64,000 nt of DNA. Origin: Tetrahymena elliotti 4EA (Eukaryota; Ciliophora; Oligohymenophorea; Hymenostomatida; Tetrahymenidae). Shown piece by piece: positions 29,301 through 42,158 of this stretch. The translations under genes were made by a program, and so were the position numbers. The notes under the pieces were generated by a model. That model was not told the origin of the DNA. It was given only the letters and a program-made list of their open reading frames with translations, and did not search any database. Every line of letters starts with the position of its first letter. The stretch's first letter is position 1. The DNA lies in the NCBI GenBank assembly GCA_000231825.2, contig JH720323.1, positions 771,825-835,824 of the forward strand, given 5' to 3'.

Positions 29301-32300
29301 AATGAGCGCTTGGATTTTCTCTCATAGTGAACCACTCATCATCAACCAAATAAGAAACATTAGTGTTAAATTATTCAAATTAATTGTTTACTATAGGAAC
29401 TCTTTGTGTAGAAACAAATTTCTAAAGAGTGAAATTGATTTAAGTTAATTACTCATTTTATAGTTAAGGATTAAATAATTATTTAACTGTGTCAGCAGAG
29501 GATTAGAATTATATAGTTTCAGTCATTTAGCTAGACATTTTACGATAATGTATAACATCAAGACATATTTTCAAAACTGTCAAATTTCTTGATTGCACAG
29601 CATAATTCCAAATGTAGCAATAATCTCTATATTTCAATTCGTTTTTCAAACTTCCAACTAAAGCTAATTTTTCTAAAGCTTCAATTATTTTGTCTTCTTG
29701 CAAGCAGCTATAAATTCTTTTCAAATATTTTTAAACTTTTAGCTTATTTTTACCACCACTTAAATCATCACTTAATCTGTCAGCATCCTTACCATCACTA
29801 CTACTAGGTGATTGCTTATTTTATTGTTTTTTTTCTTTCTTAGATAATTTTTATTGTTAATTTTTTAACTTGGCTTAATTATTATTATTTTAGCTTTGTA
29901 TATTACTATTACTATTGATATTTTAATTATTGTTCTCTATATTCTATTCATTAGAATTATTTTGAGATTGAATTGCTTGTTGATTTTCTTATTCTATTTC
30001 CATTCTCTAATCAGAAGATTTTATTGGCTCATCATCATCTGTAAAATTAGTGTATTACTTTATTTATTTGAGAATGATCTATCCTTCTTAAGTATTAACT
30101 ATAGAATTAAATTCCAGAAGTACACTTTCTAGATACTATCTTCCAGTTATTCCAACCCAAAATATTTGATCATTTAATATTACATGGATAGCAAGTTATT
30201 CCATAGCATTCTTTTTGGATTCTTTTTTATTAGCTCCTAATCCTATTGTACTCAAGCATTTAATTCCATTCATAGGAATATTTAGCTTTGCTTCACATTT
30301 AAATGACCCTTTATCTTCAATAAAGTTAAAATCTAAAATACTTTTAGACTTTTAAATCCAATAGTTAAAATCTTACAGATTTTTCTTTATCCATACAATA
30401 TACAAAACTTTTTTCTCATGTTAACTTAGCATTCTTTTTTGTAATGATTGAACTTGAGTTTATTTGAATTCGATTTGTGCTTTTTTAATTTCAGCTAATG
30501 TTTCCTATCCTCTCCCAGATGTTAAAGAGCAACTTATGTAATTAGGTAAATTTTATTTTTGATCAAACACCTAGACTTGAGTATTTGAAGAAACAATTTG
30601 CTATTTTTCAAGAGGAACTTACAACTATTATTATTATTATAGAGGTTAAATTAGTTAATTATTATTTTATTAATCGTTATTTTAAATTTATATTTTCTAG
30701 TTTTGAATCTATTGGAAATTCTTTCTTGGATCAACATTTTGAGAAGTTTATAGGAGGTGCTTTGGATTTAACAAATCAAGAATATTTTCTTCGTTTTAGA
30801 CTATATTTTATTAACTTTATTATTATTATTATTATTAAACAATATCTTACTTTTTAAAATGTTAACTTAATTAAGGGTTAATTTAGTAATTATTGATTTA
30901 ATTTTTATTCATTTGATGGTTAGGAATCTAATTATTAATTGATAAATTTTGTTGGTTTATATTTTAATTGAGAAACTAAGTTTTTTAAACTTGGGGTAAC
31001 TATTAATTGATAATATTATTTTAGTTTATATATTGTTAATTACTATGAGCTAAATTTAAAATTTAATTGTTATTATTTAAGATATTAGAAGGAAGCTGTT
31101 GCTAAATTTAAAAGTTTTATTAAATTTTAATGCTTTCACTTACTTTATTTTGCTTGTTTTAATTAATCTTTATCTTATTGCTTTCCTCAATTTTTTAAAG
31201 TAATTGGTCATTTCTATAGATAAATTTTTCTTGAATTTTAATTTCATTTTTATTTTACTTAACTAATTTATTATTATCATAAAGTTAATTTGTTGCTGCT
31301 CTTGGTTATTAATTAAATTCTAAAAAATTTTATTATTTGTTTACGTTTTAAGTATTTTGCACCTCTGATTTTTATTCATGATTTTAATCTACTTTAAATT
31401 CTTATTATTTTTGTTTATTTTATTCTTTTTCAATAAGCATTAGAATAACATCTTTGACTTAATTCATGAACAAATCTTTTTAATCATCCTAAAGAACTTA
31501 TTGATTTTAGTTTTACTTGATATTCAACAGCTATCTGAAAACATTTTAGTTAACTTAACTTTCTTGTTTAAAATTCTAACTATTTAAAGACTAATTTTTA
31601 ATTTCCTTATTGTTTGAAATTTATTATGAAGGATTTTAATTAAAGCCTACTTTAAAACTGTTATTTTCTGCTTTTTATAAAGGATAATTATTTTAATTAT
31701 AAAATATTTTAGGTTCTTAAGGAATAAAGCTAAGATTTTTACTAATGTTGTTTTAATTTTTAAAATTATTATTATTATTAAAATCAGTTTTTTAATTTTC
31801 AGAATTAGTCTAAAACTTTTAATTTTAAGGTTAAATATTTTAATTTTTCTCTTCAGCAGCGGCTTTATATCCTAAAATTTACTTTCCTTGTATTTAATTT
31901 TGACTTTGATTTTAATTAATTTAATTTTTTAGTGACTCTTTATGATTATTTAAGTCATTATTGATTTATTTTTAGTTTACAATTCTATTTTCTAAATCTC
32001 CTTTTCTGAAATTTTATGTAAGCCATTGAGATTTATTATCGTTAAGTTAAGGTTTTACATTTTCTTTTAATTGTTCTATTTCTCTTTCTAACTTTTTTTA
32101 TTTTGCAACTGAGTCTGGCATAGGTAAACCTACTTTTTAATAATATTCAGGTTTATAAAGAACACTTTTTTCAGCAGTATTCAAACCTTAGCTGTTTTTA
32201 GCAGTTAAACTTGAAGTGTTTTAATTTTAAAAATTCAAATTTGTAATATTTTGATTAATTGAGTTTTCTTCTTATTTAATTTTCTTTTAAGGTATTTAGT

Positions 32301-33039
32301 ATTGCTTAATATGTTCATTTATCTTTTTTTATTTAACAATTTCTTTCAAATTTGCAAGTTGGTCAATAGTTTGGATTTTTTAATAGCTTTATAATAGGTT
32401 AATTTATTTAGATCTTAATAAGCTTTCATCTTTGTTTATAGGTAAAGGCTATTTAAAAATTGGCTTTTATTGAGAAAAATCTTCATTATTAACTTACTCT
32501 GATGATGGTACTCTTAAGCTTGTTTGAGGATTAGAGTAGCTAGACATGCTATAAAAACTAGTAGCACCACTTTAATTATAAATATTGTCACTATCGAATT
32601 TATTTTAAGGTATTTAAGAAAGAGTTTAGTTTTCTGGTTGCTTTTACATTTTCATAACTCTTTCATAATTTTAGTTATATTCTACTTTAGGTGTTTGAGT
32701 TCCACTAACATGAAAAGATTTATTTAAGCTTTATTACCTATTTGGGTTATATGATTTATCAACAACAACTGCATCAACTGACTTTCCGTTTGAATTTAAA
32801 ATGCTTTACAACTTGCTGTCTAATTATGTTCCTTTATATACATCAGTTCTTGCGAAATCATCTGAACTTTTACTACTATTTGCAAGTAGGGAATCATCAA
32901 ACTATTATTTGAGTGATTTTGGTGTAATAACTATGGCTTTTTATCTATTAATAAATTAGTTTTAATTTTAATTTTGTTTATTTTAGTTTTCAGGCTAAAT
33001 ATGACCATATTTTTTTTCTAATTCACTTTTAGTTATCAT
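26349..33039 (-). CDS. Giant Q-rich protein with dsRNA-binding domain and degenerate UPF1-like SF1 helicase domain
   Basis: One open frame of 2,090 codons (33039-26770), then a 91-nt intron and a last exon (26678-26349), total 2,199 residues; start MITKSELEKKYGHIQPENQN. Residues 1 to ~850 are Q/N-rich and include a poly-Q written as seven TAA codons. Around residues 880-955 lies a dsRBD pattern (LDFNFIEDKGSFKCEAKL, then GLGANKKESKKNAMEQLAIH). A charged helical region and a beta-rich stretch (GEKFICQGFIQYLGSNYEFD, FQEGDLCVLQP) follow, the latter like the 1B barrel of UPF1/IGHMBP2 helicases. From ~1,705 the SF1B layout is visible: Q-motif LNQDQVDAL; Walker A position LIQGVKHTGRF instead of GPPGTGKT; motif II VIFYNSEQIQES instead of a DE-containing strand; motif III VMIGDLTAFQRD; motif VI YVLFSAVKSNDREDIGIA then MLQHATQKFIFIGD, lacking the LTRAR arginines. 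It is probably an ATPase-dead RNA-binding scaffold. The fold is confident; the function is inferred. Confidence 0.85.
30817..30838. repeat. (TTA)7 trinucleotide tract encoding poly-Q on the minus strand
   Basis: On the minus strand this reads TAA x7 in the frame of the 26349-33039 gene, so it encodes seven glutamines under the ciliate code. A second, shorter TAA/TAG run lies near 30625-30641 in the same frame. Confidence 0.8.
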
Positions 33040-34149
33040 TTTTTATTGCTGCTTTTAATAATAAATTGAAGTTTGTTGCAAATTAAAAAATATTATAATT
33101 AAATTTTGCTCAGATATCTTCTTATGAGGATTTAATATTTGTGAATATTAGATAAAACTACTAAATTTTATATAAAATGTTTTAACTCAAAACAAAAAAT
33201 ATAATTTTAATACTTAACAATTTTATTCTAACCATTTCCCATAAAAAATTTTATTTAAAAGTTTTTAAAATGTCTTTAAACTTAAAATTGATAAAATTAT
33301 TGATCAGATTTTAAAAATTTAAATTTGTTGGATTCAAAATTTGAAAAGATTTAATTAAAAAAATTAACTCTATTTATAAAATAGAAAACGCGCTAATTAT
33401 AAAAAAATAGCCAAATAAATTCAAAATCTTTTCTTTCCTTAGATTTATTTTTATTTTAAAAAATTATAAAAAATCTATTTAAATAAATATTATATTTAAA
33501 CAATAAGCATTTAATTTTTTTTTATCTACATTTATAAAGTAAAAAATAATATAAATAAAGCAAGCTTTTATAAGCTTAAAAATTTGTATTCCATTGAATA
33601 AAGATAACGAATACATTTATGTCAATTTATTTTTATCATTAAGATTTTAATAATAACAATTCTTTTTCAAATTGCCTGTTTAAATATATTACATCTCTGC
33701 TATCTCATCATTAATATAATAAGATAAGAATAAATTTTAAATTATTTAGAATATTTAAAAAGCATAATTTTAAGTTGGTCTAATAAAAGTAACGAATACA
33801 TTTTTTATGGCATAATTTTTACAATTTAAAATAAGTATTTGTTGATTTTCAACTTTTAGTATTTTAGTAAGCTATCACGAATTAAAATTGATTTTGAGAC
33901 CTTATTGGTTTGTTGATAAATAATCCAAAACAAAATTTGATTATCTAAAAGCAAAAAAAATACTGGTTATAATTAATTTTGGCAATTACTAGATAAAAAT
34001 CATGATAAAAACAGTGGTAAAATTATTTTATATTTATATTATTTAATTAATTTGCTTAGAGCCAATAAGCCAATTAGAATAATTTTTATTTAAATAAAAT
34101 TATTAAGATATTAATTTTAATAGTACATATACAGGTAGGCATCTTTAAC
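33040..34149. other. Intergenic, no gene seen
   Basis: About 1.1 kb between two minus-strand genes, upstream of the giant Q-rich gene and downstream of Sm-D3. AT-rich; no conserved frame found. Confidence 0.5.
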
Positions 34150-34855
34150 TCACTTTTTCTATTACTTCTATCCAATAACTTAATCTAATATTTTAAATAT
34201 TATTAATAAATGTTTTAAATAATTAAAAAAATAAAATAAATTACCTCTTATCTTTCTAGCCTTTTCTCTGATTGCAGATTTATTTTTATTTTTACTTTAT
34301 GCTTTAATTCTTTTGAACATAGGAGCATTTTTAAAGAAATCAGGAATAACAATAAATCTAATTTAAGCTCCTCTCAAGTAAACCTTTTTATATAAAATTA
34401 TAAAAGTTAATATCAACATTTAAGCTAAGTTAATAGAAAAATTATAAGGACTCTTTTATGTCAAATACTTAATCTATTTCTTAATATTTTTGATGTATCA
34501 TAATTATGATATGTCCTATTAAAAGTATGTAAAATATATTAAAGATTACAGACTACAATTAGCTTTGTTTTCCATTTCTATTAATCATTGTAACATTATC
34601 TAATCTAACATTCATAGTATCCTATTTAAATAAAAAATGATTAATTTTAAAATCTTTTTCAGTATTTGTTGTTTTAATGAAGATTATGAATAAAATATGT
34701 TTTTGAATAAATAGCATGATCAACAAAAATTTATATAAATAATGTACTTCTGATTCAGCTAAGTAACCTCTAAATTAATCTCCAGTTTTTAATTCAATAG
34801 TGACTACATGAGATTCACTTTCTCTTAAAATTTTAACAGGTAAACCAATTGACAT
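34150..34855 (-). CDS. Small nuclear ribonucleoprotein Sm-D3
   Basis: Core Sm-ring subunit of the U1, U2, U4 and U5 spliceosomal snRNPs. Four exons (34855-34748, 34621-34550, 34383-34245, 34184-34150) join in frame to 117 residues; human Sm-D3 has 126. The start MSIGLPVKILRESESHVVTI matches the family N-terminus. Sm1 continues with LKTGDQFRGYLAESEDTMN and Sm2 reads VYLRGAQIRFIVIPDFFKNA followed by PMFKRIKA. The C-terminal tail is short and basic (KARKIR..QKQQKK) and lacks the RG dipeptide repeat seen in animals. The last intron is a multiple of three and TGA-free, so it could be read through without a frame change, but its AT content argues that it is spliced. The gene is head-to-head with the next one, with about 615 bp between starts. 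Confidence 0.96.
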
Positions 34856-35470
34856 TTTATAAGCTAATTTACTTTATTTATATGTATCTATTATATATTG
34901 TTCTTTGAAAATATTACTTTAATTTTCTAAATTTGATTCCTTTTTATTTTTTTATTTAATTAAATAAACTAAGCAAACAAAAACTCATTCATTTGTGATG
35001 ACTAACATACTAACTAACTTAATAATTTCTTTATTATTACTTTGAAAAGTGTTAAAAAGACATATCTTTTAAATCATTCATTTCTCATCTAGACACTTAT
35101 TTCTAAATGCTATTATTATTAACACATAAACTACTATTGAAGTATTTGATATATATTATAAACCACCATTTGATTATTATGTTGATAACAAAAATTATTT
35201 TATTTTAATAGATAAACATAAACTATTACTAATATTTTAAATTGTATTTATTTTTTCTTAGTTTTTAAATTAAAAAAAATAAAATAAAAAATTTTGCAAA
35301 ATATTTCATGAAACTTTGTTTTTAAAATTAAAAAATTATATTAAAGATTTTATCAAAATATATTTTTTTAGGTAATTCCTTTTGATCAAATTTTTATTTG
35401 AAATTTAAATATGATATGATTTATAAATAAAATATGAAAATTTATTGAAACTGGCTGACAGAAATAGATT
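34856..35470. promoter_or_regulatory. Divergent intergenic region, Sm-D3 and 35471-38903
   Basis: 615 bp between two start codons in opposite directions, so both promoters should lie here. It is very AT-rich, and no TATA-like or other element can be singled out by eye. Confidence 0.4.
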
Positions 35471-38400
35471 ATGAATGATGATTATAAAAATAATATTTCA
35501 GATTTTTTTAACGCTAAATCTAAAATATGTAGAATATCTTAAAGTAAACTCAAAGAATGTATTTTTTTGATTTTGAAAGATTGAATATTAAATTTGTAGA
35601 TTGTTAGTTATTCAAGCAAATTAAAATATTCAATTATTTGGTTGATTCTTAAAAAATATCACGCATTTATGCTTTTGCTTTTATTATTATTATTATTAAA
35701 AATTAGAATTTTGTTTGATGAGCAGCTAAAATTAATTTGTAATCAATAGTCTTAGATAAGGACTAAATAGTAGTTTAAGAGATCATAATAATAGCAAATC
35801 TGTATCTAATTAGGCTTAATAGTAAAAAAGCGGAAAATCTAGACATTTTGGTGTGCTTTAGTAACTCAAAAAGAGAGTAAAATCAGAAGAATCAACTTGA
35901 TTTTTATTATATGAGTTTACAATATTATTAATTTGTTACTTACTTATTTTTTTAAATGTTAAGGAAGAAGATTGGAATGATAGATTTTATGTACAACAAA
36001 TACCTATTTTTAAGCAATAAAGTGCAAAAAGCAACCTGAGAGTATAATCAAGTATAATTATCTTTAAATAATGCATTTTTTATTGTTATGCTATTTACAA
36101 TTAATTAAATAAAATAGCTAAAGTTTAAGTTAAAAACTCAAGTAACAATAATAGATTTTAAGAAAATAACTTTGATTAACTTAGAATTAGAAGAATAACT
36201 TAAGATTCTGTAGCTTCAATTTAAAAGCCTCCAAGTTCTCAGTTCTAATGTATATTTTTTGTTAAATAAAAAGCTATTAATCGTTAAATTGGTTGTAAAT
36301 CTAATCAATAATAGATCAAGTTAAGTAAAATGATAACACTGGAGTTGTTAATAAATATATAAGGGAACTTTAAAATCATGGAGTTAGACCTCCAAGCGTT
36401 AATCATTCAACTACTCATCCTTAAACTTAATCTAAATAACCTGTTTTTTAAGAAAATGCATCTACAGTTCAATCAAGTTAAACACTCTCTGAAGAAACAA
36501 TTAAAAATTTAAAAATATAAATCAATAAACTATGGGAAGAAAACAATATCCCTGATTTCCATAGAGTTTTATATGTAGATTGTACAAAATCATTTAAGAA
36601 AAAATAATTTACAAGCGTAGTTTAACAGGAAATCTAATCTTTAAGAGAGAGAAAGTCTTTTATTTAAGTAAATTTTAAAATTGTTTATTCACAGGCAAAT
36701 TAAAATCATAAATTATTATAATGATTAATAACAGATCTGCTTGAGAGCTTTAAGAGCTCGTCAGCAATGTATTAAGACTATCAGGGAATATATTATGCAA
36801 GAATAGGAGAATTGTTAGAATTTAAGTGAATAAACTCAATATAAATTTGGAGAATTAATTGTTCATTTGAGGATTTTGACTTTAAATATTGTTGAGTCTA
36901 TCCTGAGGTGGAGAGATTATCTTTCTTAACTTTCATCTTTCAACACTAAATAAAAAAAGGAAAATATTAAATTTATATTCTAAGGGGAGAATTATTTACT
37001 AACTCTTTAAAATGATTATTAATTTATTTGTAATTCATATCTAAAGAATTACTTTTCCTTCTGGCATTAAACTTCTGATCCTTTCTTTCTGGCTTCTTAA
37101 TCATCAAATAACACTTTCATATGCAATAACCCAATTAAAAATGATGTTTTATAAAGAATAAGAGCAAGTGAATTAATTTTGCTAGAAGAAAAAATAATTG
37201 CAAAGCTCGAAATAAAGGAAAAGGAGTTATCTATTTCACCTCTTGGTTTATATGAAGATGAAGCTGTAGATTTTCTTGATAATTACTTAAAGGAAATCCC
37301 AGTGTAAAATATTAATTTGAGAGAAGCAACAATAAATTAACAAATAATCATTTTTATTTTAGAACAATCAAAAATAGTTTTATCAGCGATGCAAAAAAGA
37401 TTTTTGAGAGCGTTTAATATGAGTAGGAATTAAATTGGATTAAGATTTCGTCTAATTTTGGGAAATTATTGTAGGGTTTATGCATTTTTTATGTTGATAA
37501 AAACTGCTTTACTTCAAGAAGAATAATAATATCACATATTTCAAGCTTGAATGAATAGAATTTTTGTAGTGTCTTATAGAAATTTATTGAATATATTTGG
37601 AGTAATGATTACACAGATGAAATAAGAATAACTTTACATTATTAATATGATGAAAGTAAAGAATATAAAATAAACCCAGAAATGTAAAATAGTCTGAAGG
37701 GAATAGGCTTCAAATGGAAATAAATGTAAAGTGAAAAAGACACAGGATTAAAAAGTACTATATTTGGATTGAATAGACCATAAAATATTGATAAAGGATC
37801 CTTAAAGCTTCAGAACTAAGAACCAATAAGCTATAAGTAGCTTTCTATTCTACAAGAGATGAATTAGCTAATTTTTCCTAATTTATAATTCTAATCTTAT
37901 GATTAATCATTACTCATTTTAGGATTATTAAAAAAATCTAAATGTTCATCTGAAACTTTAAAATCGGTGTTGCAAACCTCTCCTAAAAAAGTAATTTTGG
38001 TTGTGTTTAATCTAAAATAATTTATTTTTAGAAATAGTAATTTGTACCTCCAGGAACAAAAGAAGAAAAAGTTAAATTAAATGAGAAAATAAGAGAAGTT
38101 TATGATTAAATTTTTGACCCTAATGAGCCTAGTGAACTTTTAATTTAACTGTAACAAAATACTTAAAATGATATTTGTTTTAGCAAGCTATGCTATAGAT
38201 GGTTAAATTTTCATACATTTTAATTAGAAAACTACAATCATTCATACATAAGAATCAAAATAGTAAAATAAATTTCTTTCTATTTATGCATTAAGTTAAA
38301 TCTTCAATAAAAAATTATAGGATGAATAGTACAAGCAGGATTATATCATGGCAACTTCACCTTTGATTTCTTCACCTATTTATTTGATCCCTACAGATGA

Positions 38401-38903
38401 TAAATCAATGGTAGCTTTTATCATAAATCTCAAAAAGCAAGATGTAGAATAAGTAAAAGAAGGAAAGCTAAGCAAATTTATGAATGAAATAATTAATAGC
38501 TCTAATAAAGACTAAGTTTAAAATGATGAGTTATGGATACCTACTTTCAAAAAATCGATAGATTTCCATAATTATTAGCTAGAAGTGTAAGAAGAGTCTG
38601 ATAATAAACCATAAGTAAAATATAAAAGAAAAAACTTTATTGATAAAAATTATTAATACTTTTTAATGAATTAGATTATTTCAAAAATATTGGTTTCTAC
38701 TGCATATGTTTAGCCAATACAAGCATCTCTTTAAGTCAAATAGCCTTCATAGAATGCATATATTTTCCAACCACCATTCTTATTTGGTATATAATTCTTT
38801 ATCTAACAAAGTATTTTAATTGTTTTTTGAAGGTTTAATAAAAGCTGATGATGTAGATATTCCTCTTTTTTCCTCTTATATTGAAGAAAGTGATCTTATT
38901 TGA
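35471..38903 (+). CDS. Uncharacterised protein: coiled-coil N-terminal half, possible GNAT-like C-terminal half
   Basis: Multi-exon gene with early exons 35471-35543, 35707-35876, 35964-36051, then from about 36119. Later introns are inferred near 36247-36310, 36670-36740, 37302-37361, 37990-38030, 38270-38320 and 38786-38832. It starts MNDDYKNNISDFFNAKSK and ends ADDVDIPLFSSYIEESDLI. A disordered N-terminus leads to a helical region (INKLWEENNIPDFHRVLYVD, LRALRARQQCIKTIREYIMQ, LRILTLNIVESILRWRDYLS). The C-terminal half alternates strands and helices: CIFYVDKN, RRIIISHISSLNEQNFCSVL, FIEYIWSNDYTDEIRITLHY, GIGFKWKQM. The strand-helix order and the YIW..D..EIRI..H pattern resemble an acetyltransferase (GNAT) fold, but I cannot confirm an acetyl-CoA loop. 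No signal peptide or membrane helix is evident. Gene reality is good because six or more splice joins keep one frame; function is unknown. Confidence 0.75.
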
Positions 38904-39615
38904 GTTAAAGTTTTTTAAAAAAATAAATTTATAATTTAAAAGATTTTGATAATAAATTTTCTATGTAAATATTCTTTTGTATAAAATTTTGATACTTCTT
39001 TATTTTATATTTATTCTATTACTTTAGATTTTTCTACCAAGTTTTAATGAAAAAGTAGGTTAAGTTTTACAATAAATTCAATCAAAAATTCAAAAGAAAG
39101 CCAAAAATTATTTTTAATTGTTTAAAGAAAAACTTAATAAAAATTTGGTCATAATTTGACATATATTAATTCCAAGAAAGAATACTAAATATCTCTGTAA
39201 ATTAAAAAACAATTATTTAACTAAGATTATTAAATTTTTGAATAAATAGTTTAGCTTGAAACTTATACACAAAATTATTTTAATTTTGAATTTAAAAATT
39301 TCTGATTCTTTTATTTTCTTTTCTATAAAAAATAAAGAAGATGGATAACAAACATTCTGATATAAATAAATCAACTAGCAAAAATAAATCACTTTGTTTT
39401 AAAAAATGGGGAAAGAATTTTCTTTTATTTAAAAATACTATATTTAAATTAAACAAGAAACAATCTTTCAAAATTATTTTCAAATAAAAATATTATAAAA
39501 CAAATAAAATATTAGCAATCTCTAATCACTTTAGAAATTATTATCCAATAAAACAGATAGTTCTTGCAGTAAATATTTATTTTAGTTATGAAATTAATTA
39601 GTTAGGAATAAGTTC
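38904..39615. other. Intergenic between convergent genes
   Basis: About 710 bp of AT-rich DNA containing both 3' ends. The open stretches seen are short and lack coding character. Confidence 0.5.
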
Positions 39616-41261
39616 TCAAGCTTATTTTTTACTCTGTCCGATAGTTACCAGTTCAGTTAAAATTTACTTTTTGCTATTTAATTTGTCTTTCTCATCATCA
39701 TCTTCATGTTCGTTCTTAAAATTAGATCTTTCTGAGTTTAATTTTTGATTATTTACATTTATTGAATGAGATGAATTGGATTTCTATTTTTAGATTTATA
39801 AAGAATTAACATCTAAGTTTTAGACCTCTAACTACTCTGTATGGACTGTGTTTGTTGATTATACATTTCTTTTCTTAGATTATGCAGATTTATGCTCTGT
39901 AAGTAGTTTTTTGAAAGAAGTATTTTCCTATTCATGATCATTTTCATTGCTTTTGTTGTCACATGGGATTGTAGTTACTATTTTCATATCTGAGGAATCT
40001 CTAGAATCTGCTTTTTATAATTTTTAATTATCTGAAGCAAGTTTATTATTATTTTTAATCTAATCAAATTTTTTTATTTCTTCTTCATTGCATAATTGTT
40101 ATTTACTATCAAAATAAATGTTAGATTTTATATTTTATTTCATACAAAAATCATCATTTTCTCTTTGGGGCTATATATCAACAGTTTCTTTGTCATAATC
40201 ATGATTAAATTCTTCTTCCTTTTCATCTTTTGTTTATTTATCTTTTCTAAATATTTCTTCTACTAACTTTGTCTTTAAAAAAATATTAACATATTCAAAT
40301 AAGTAGATAATAATTTACTAAACTCTCAGCAAAAGCTTCATCAACAAGAGGATTTTCTTCTTTGATAGCAGTAATATAATTTTATAGCTACTAATAAAGC
40401 TATTTGTAATATTTATATATAAATTCATTTTTTATAAACTATGCAGAATAGAATTCCTTTTTCTCTTGATACTCTTAGTATACTGATTCGATATTCTTCA
40501 AAATTTCTTATTTAATTATAACCTCATAAAAAATCAAAATCCATTCAAGCATTTATTTTAATATCTACTGATGTTTTTAAAATTATTTTTAACTATTTAT
40601 TGACTCTAAAATTTTTTATCTATTATTCCATATATCTTCAAGTTTTTTCAACTCTATGGAGCCAATATCCATGAAGTTTATATCTAAATCAATTGTATTT
40701 TGTTTCATTAAGTACCCCTTTGCATTTTCAAAATTATTTTCTTTTCCAGTCTGAATATACACGAATACTTCTAATATTTTACCAGCATCTTCTTTTAAAT
40801 GCTTCAACTCGGGTATCTTCGATTTCAAAAACTACCCATTTAAATCTTGAAGTTTTTTTTGAAGTTCATCTAAATCTTTTTCTATAATACCTTTATCATT
40901 TAAAAAATTTAGTCATTTAAATTGTTAAATAATAAATAATACCATATTATTAAGTGTATAGATCAATATGTTTTTAAATCTTTGCTTTATATAATTTATA
41001 TTTTTGAAGCTTTTCTGCTTAAGCATCCATTTTCTTGCTAACCTATTTGTAAATAAAACTAGATTATGAACCATTCTAACTTTTTATAGTTTGATTATAA
41101 GATTAAAAATATTATCTATTGATCAATACCTTTTTTTTACAAATGTCTAGCTAAGGAATAAATTGTTGAATTTGCTCTAAGAACTCATTTTTTACTTAAT
41201 TATCTTCTTCTCCATCACTATTTTTTGGAGTTTCTTTTTTCTTTTTGAAATATTCAAGCAT
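39616..41261 (-). CDS. Coiled-coil protein, possibly BAR-like, with acidic disordered tail
   Basis: Minus-strand gene from MLEYFKKKKETPKNSDGEE (ATG complementary to 41259-41261) to a TGA complementary to 39616-39618. Introns are inferred near 40930-40900, 40620-40570 and 40330-40270; their exact ends are uncertain. The N-terminal ~300 residues look like a long helical bundle: FLEQIQQFIPQLDICKKKV, KQVSKKMDAQAEKLQKYKLY, IPELKHLKEDAGKILEVFVY, NIESVYQEYQEKKEFYSAQF. The spacing of charged long helices is reminiscent of BAR-type membrane-curving domains, but that is only a compositional impression. The last ~250 residues are hydrophilic and rich in D, E, K, S and N (NEHEDDDEKDKLNSKKQIL). No enzyme motif, transmembrane helix or signal peptide is visible. 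Confidence 0.65.
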
Positions 41262-42158
41262 ATCAAATATGATTTTACTAAATAAAGCTAATTTAACTTT
41301 AAAAAAGTTTTGTTTTGTTTTTTGTGAAAACTAATTTTTAAAAAACTATGTTGAATTATAATAAATTAATAATGAATTATTATTTCCTGTAAATAATAAA
41401 TTAATTGTGAAAGGAGTTAATTTAAAGCGATTTTTACATAAAAATTTAAATAATATTTTTTCTTTTTAAAAAATCAATTAATTCATTCAGCTAAAGAAAG
41501 GTTTTAAAATAGAAAAAAGTAATTTTTTGCATAAAACACAATGCACGTAAACTAGTAATAATCTTAAATTATTAAGTTACTGGATTTTTTCTATTTATTT
41601 TTTAAACAACCTTTAAAAATTGTATTTTTATTTATGAATAACTGTATTCAAGTGCAAGTAAGAAGATGACAAAAGTTAAAACTAATCTATTATGAGTAAA
41701 GATATAAATAAAAAAGCATTTATTTTTAATTAAAAGATAGATTAGATACTAAGTTATTATATTTAAATAAAATTAATAACATTCTTTTCATATAAAATAC
41801 TTGTTTTGAAGACTTTTTTATTATTTTAAACCTATTAATAAGAAAAATGAATAATTTAAATAACCATTTACTTTAAATAGATAGATTAGAAATTTTTAAC
41901 TTAATTTCAAGCATAAATTAACAATTGAGGATGAAATTAAAGTTTTTGTCATCAAATTGATTCCTGTGAAATTAAATTATTCTGCTTAAAAAAATATTTT
42001 GAAAAGTTAAGAACTTATACTTGATACAAATATAAATAAGTATTACAAGAAATTAACTCTTACACTTAAAAATTATTAATATTAATATTATGAATAGAAA
42101 ATTAATTTATTTAAATTATTTAACTTTATTATTATTTTGTCATTATTTATTTATTTTT
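41262..42158. other. Intergenic, no gene seen
   Basis: About 900 bp, AT-rich, between two minus-strand genes. No conserved frame on either strand. Confidence 0.5.
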
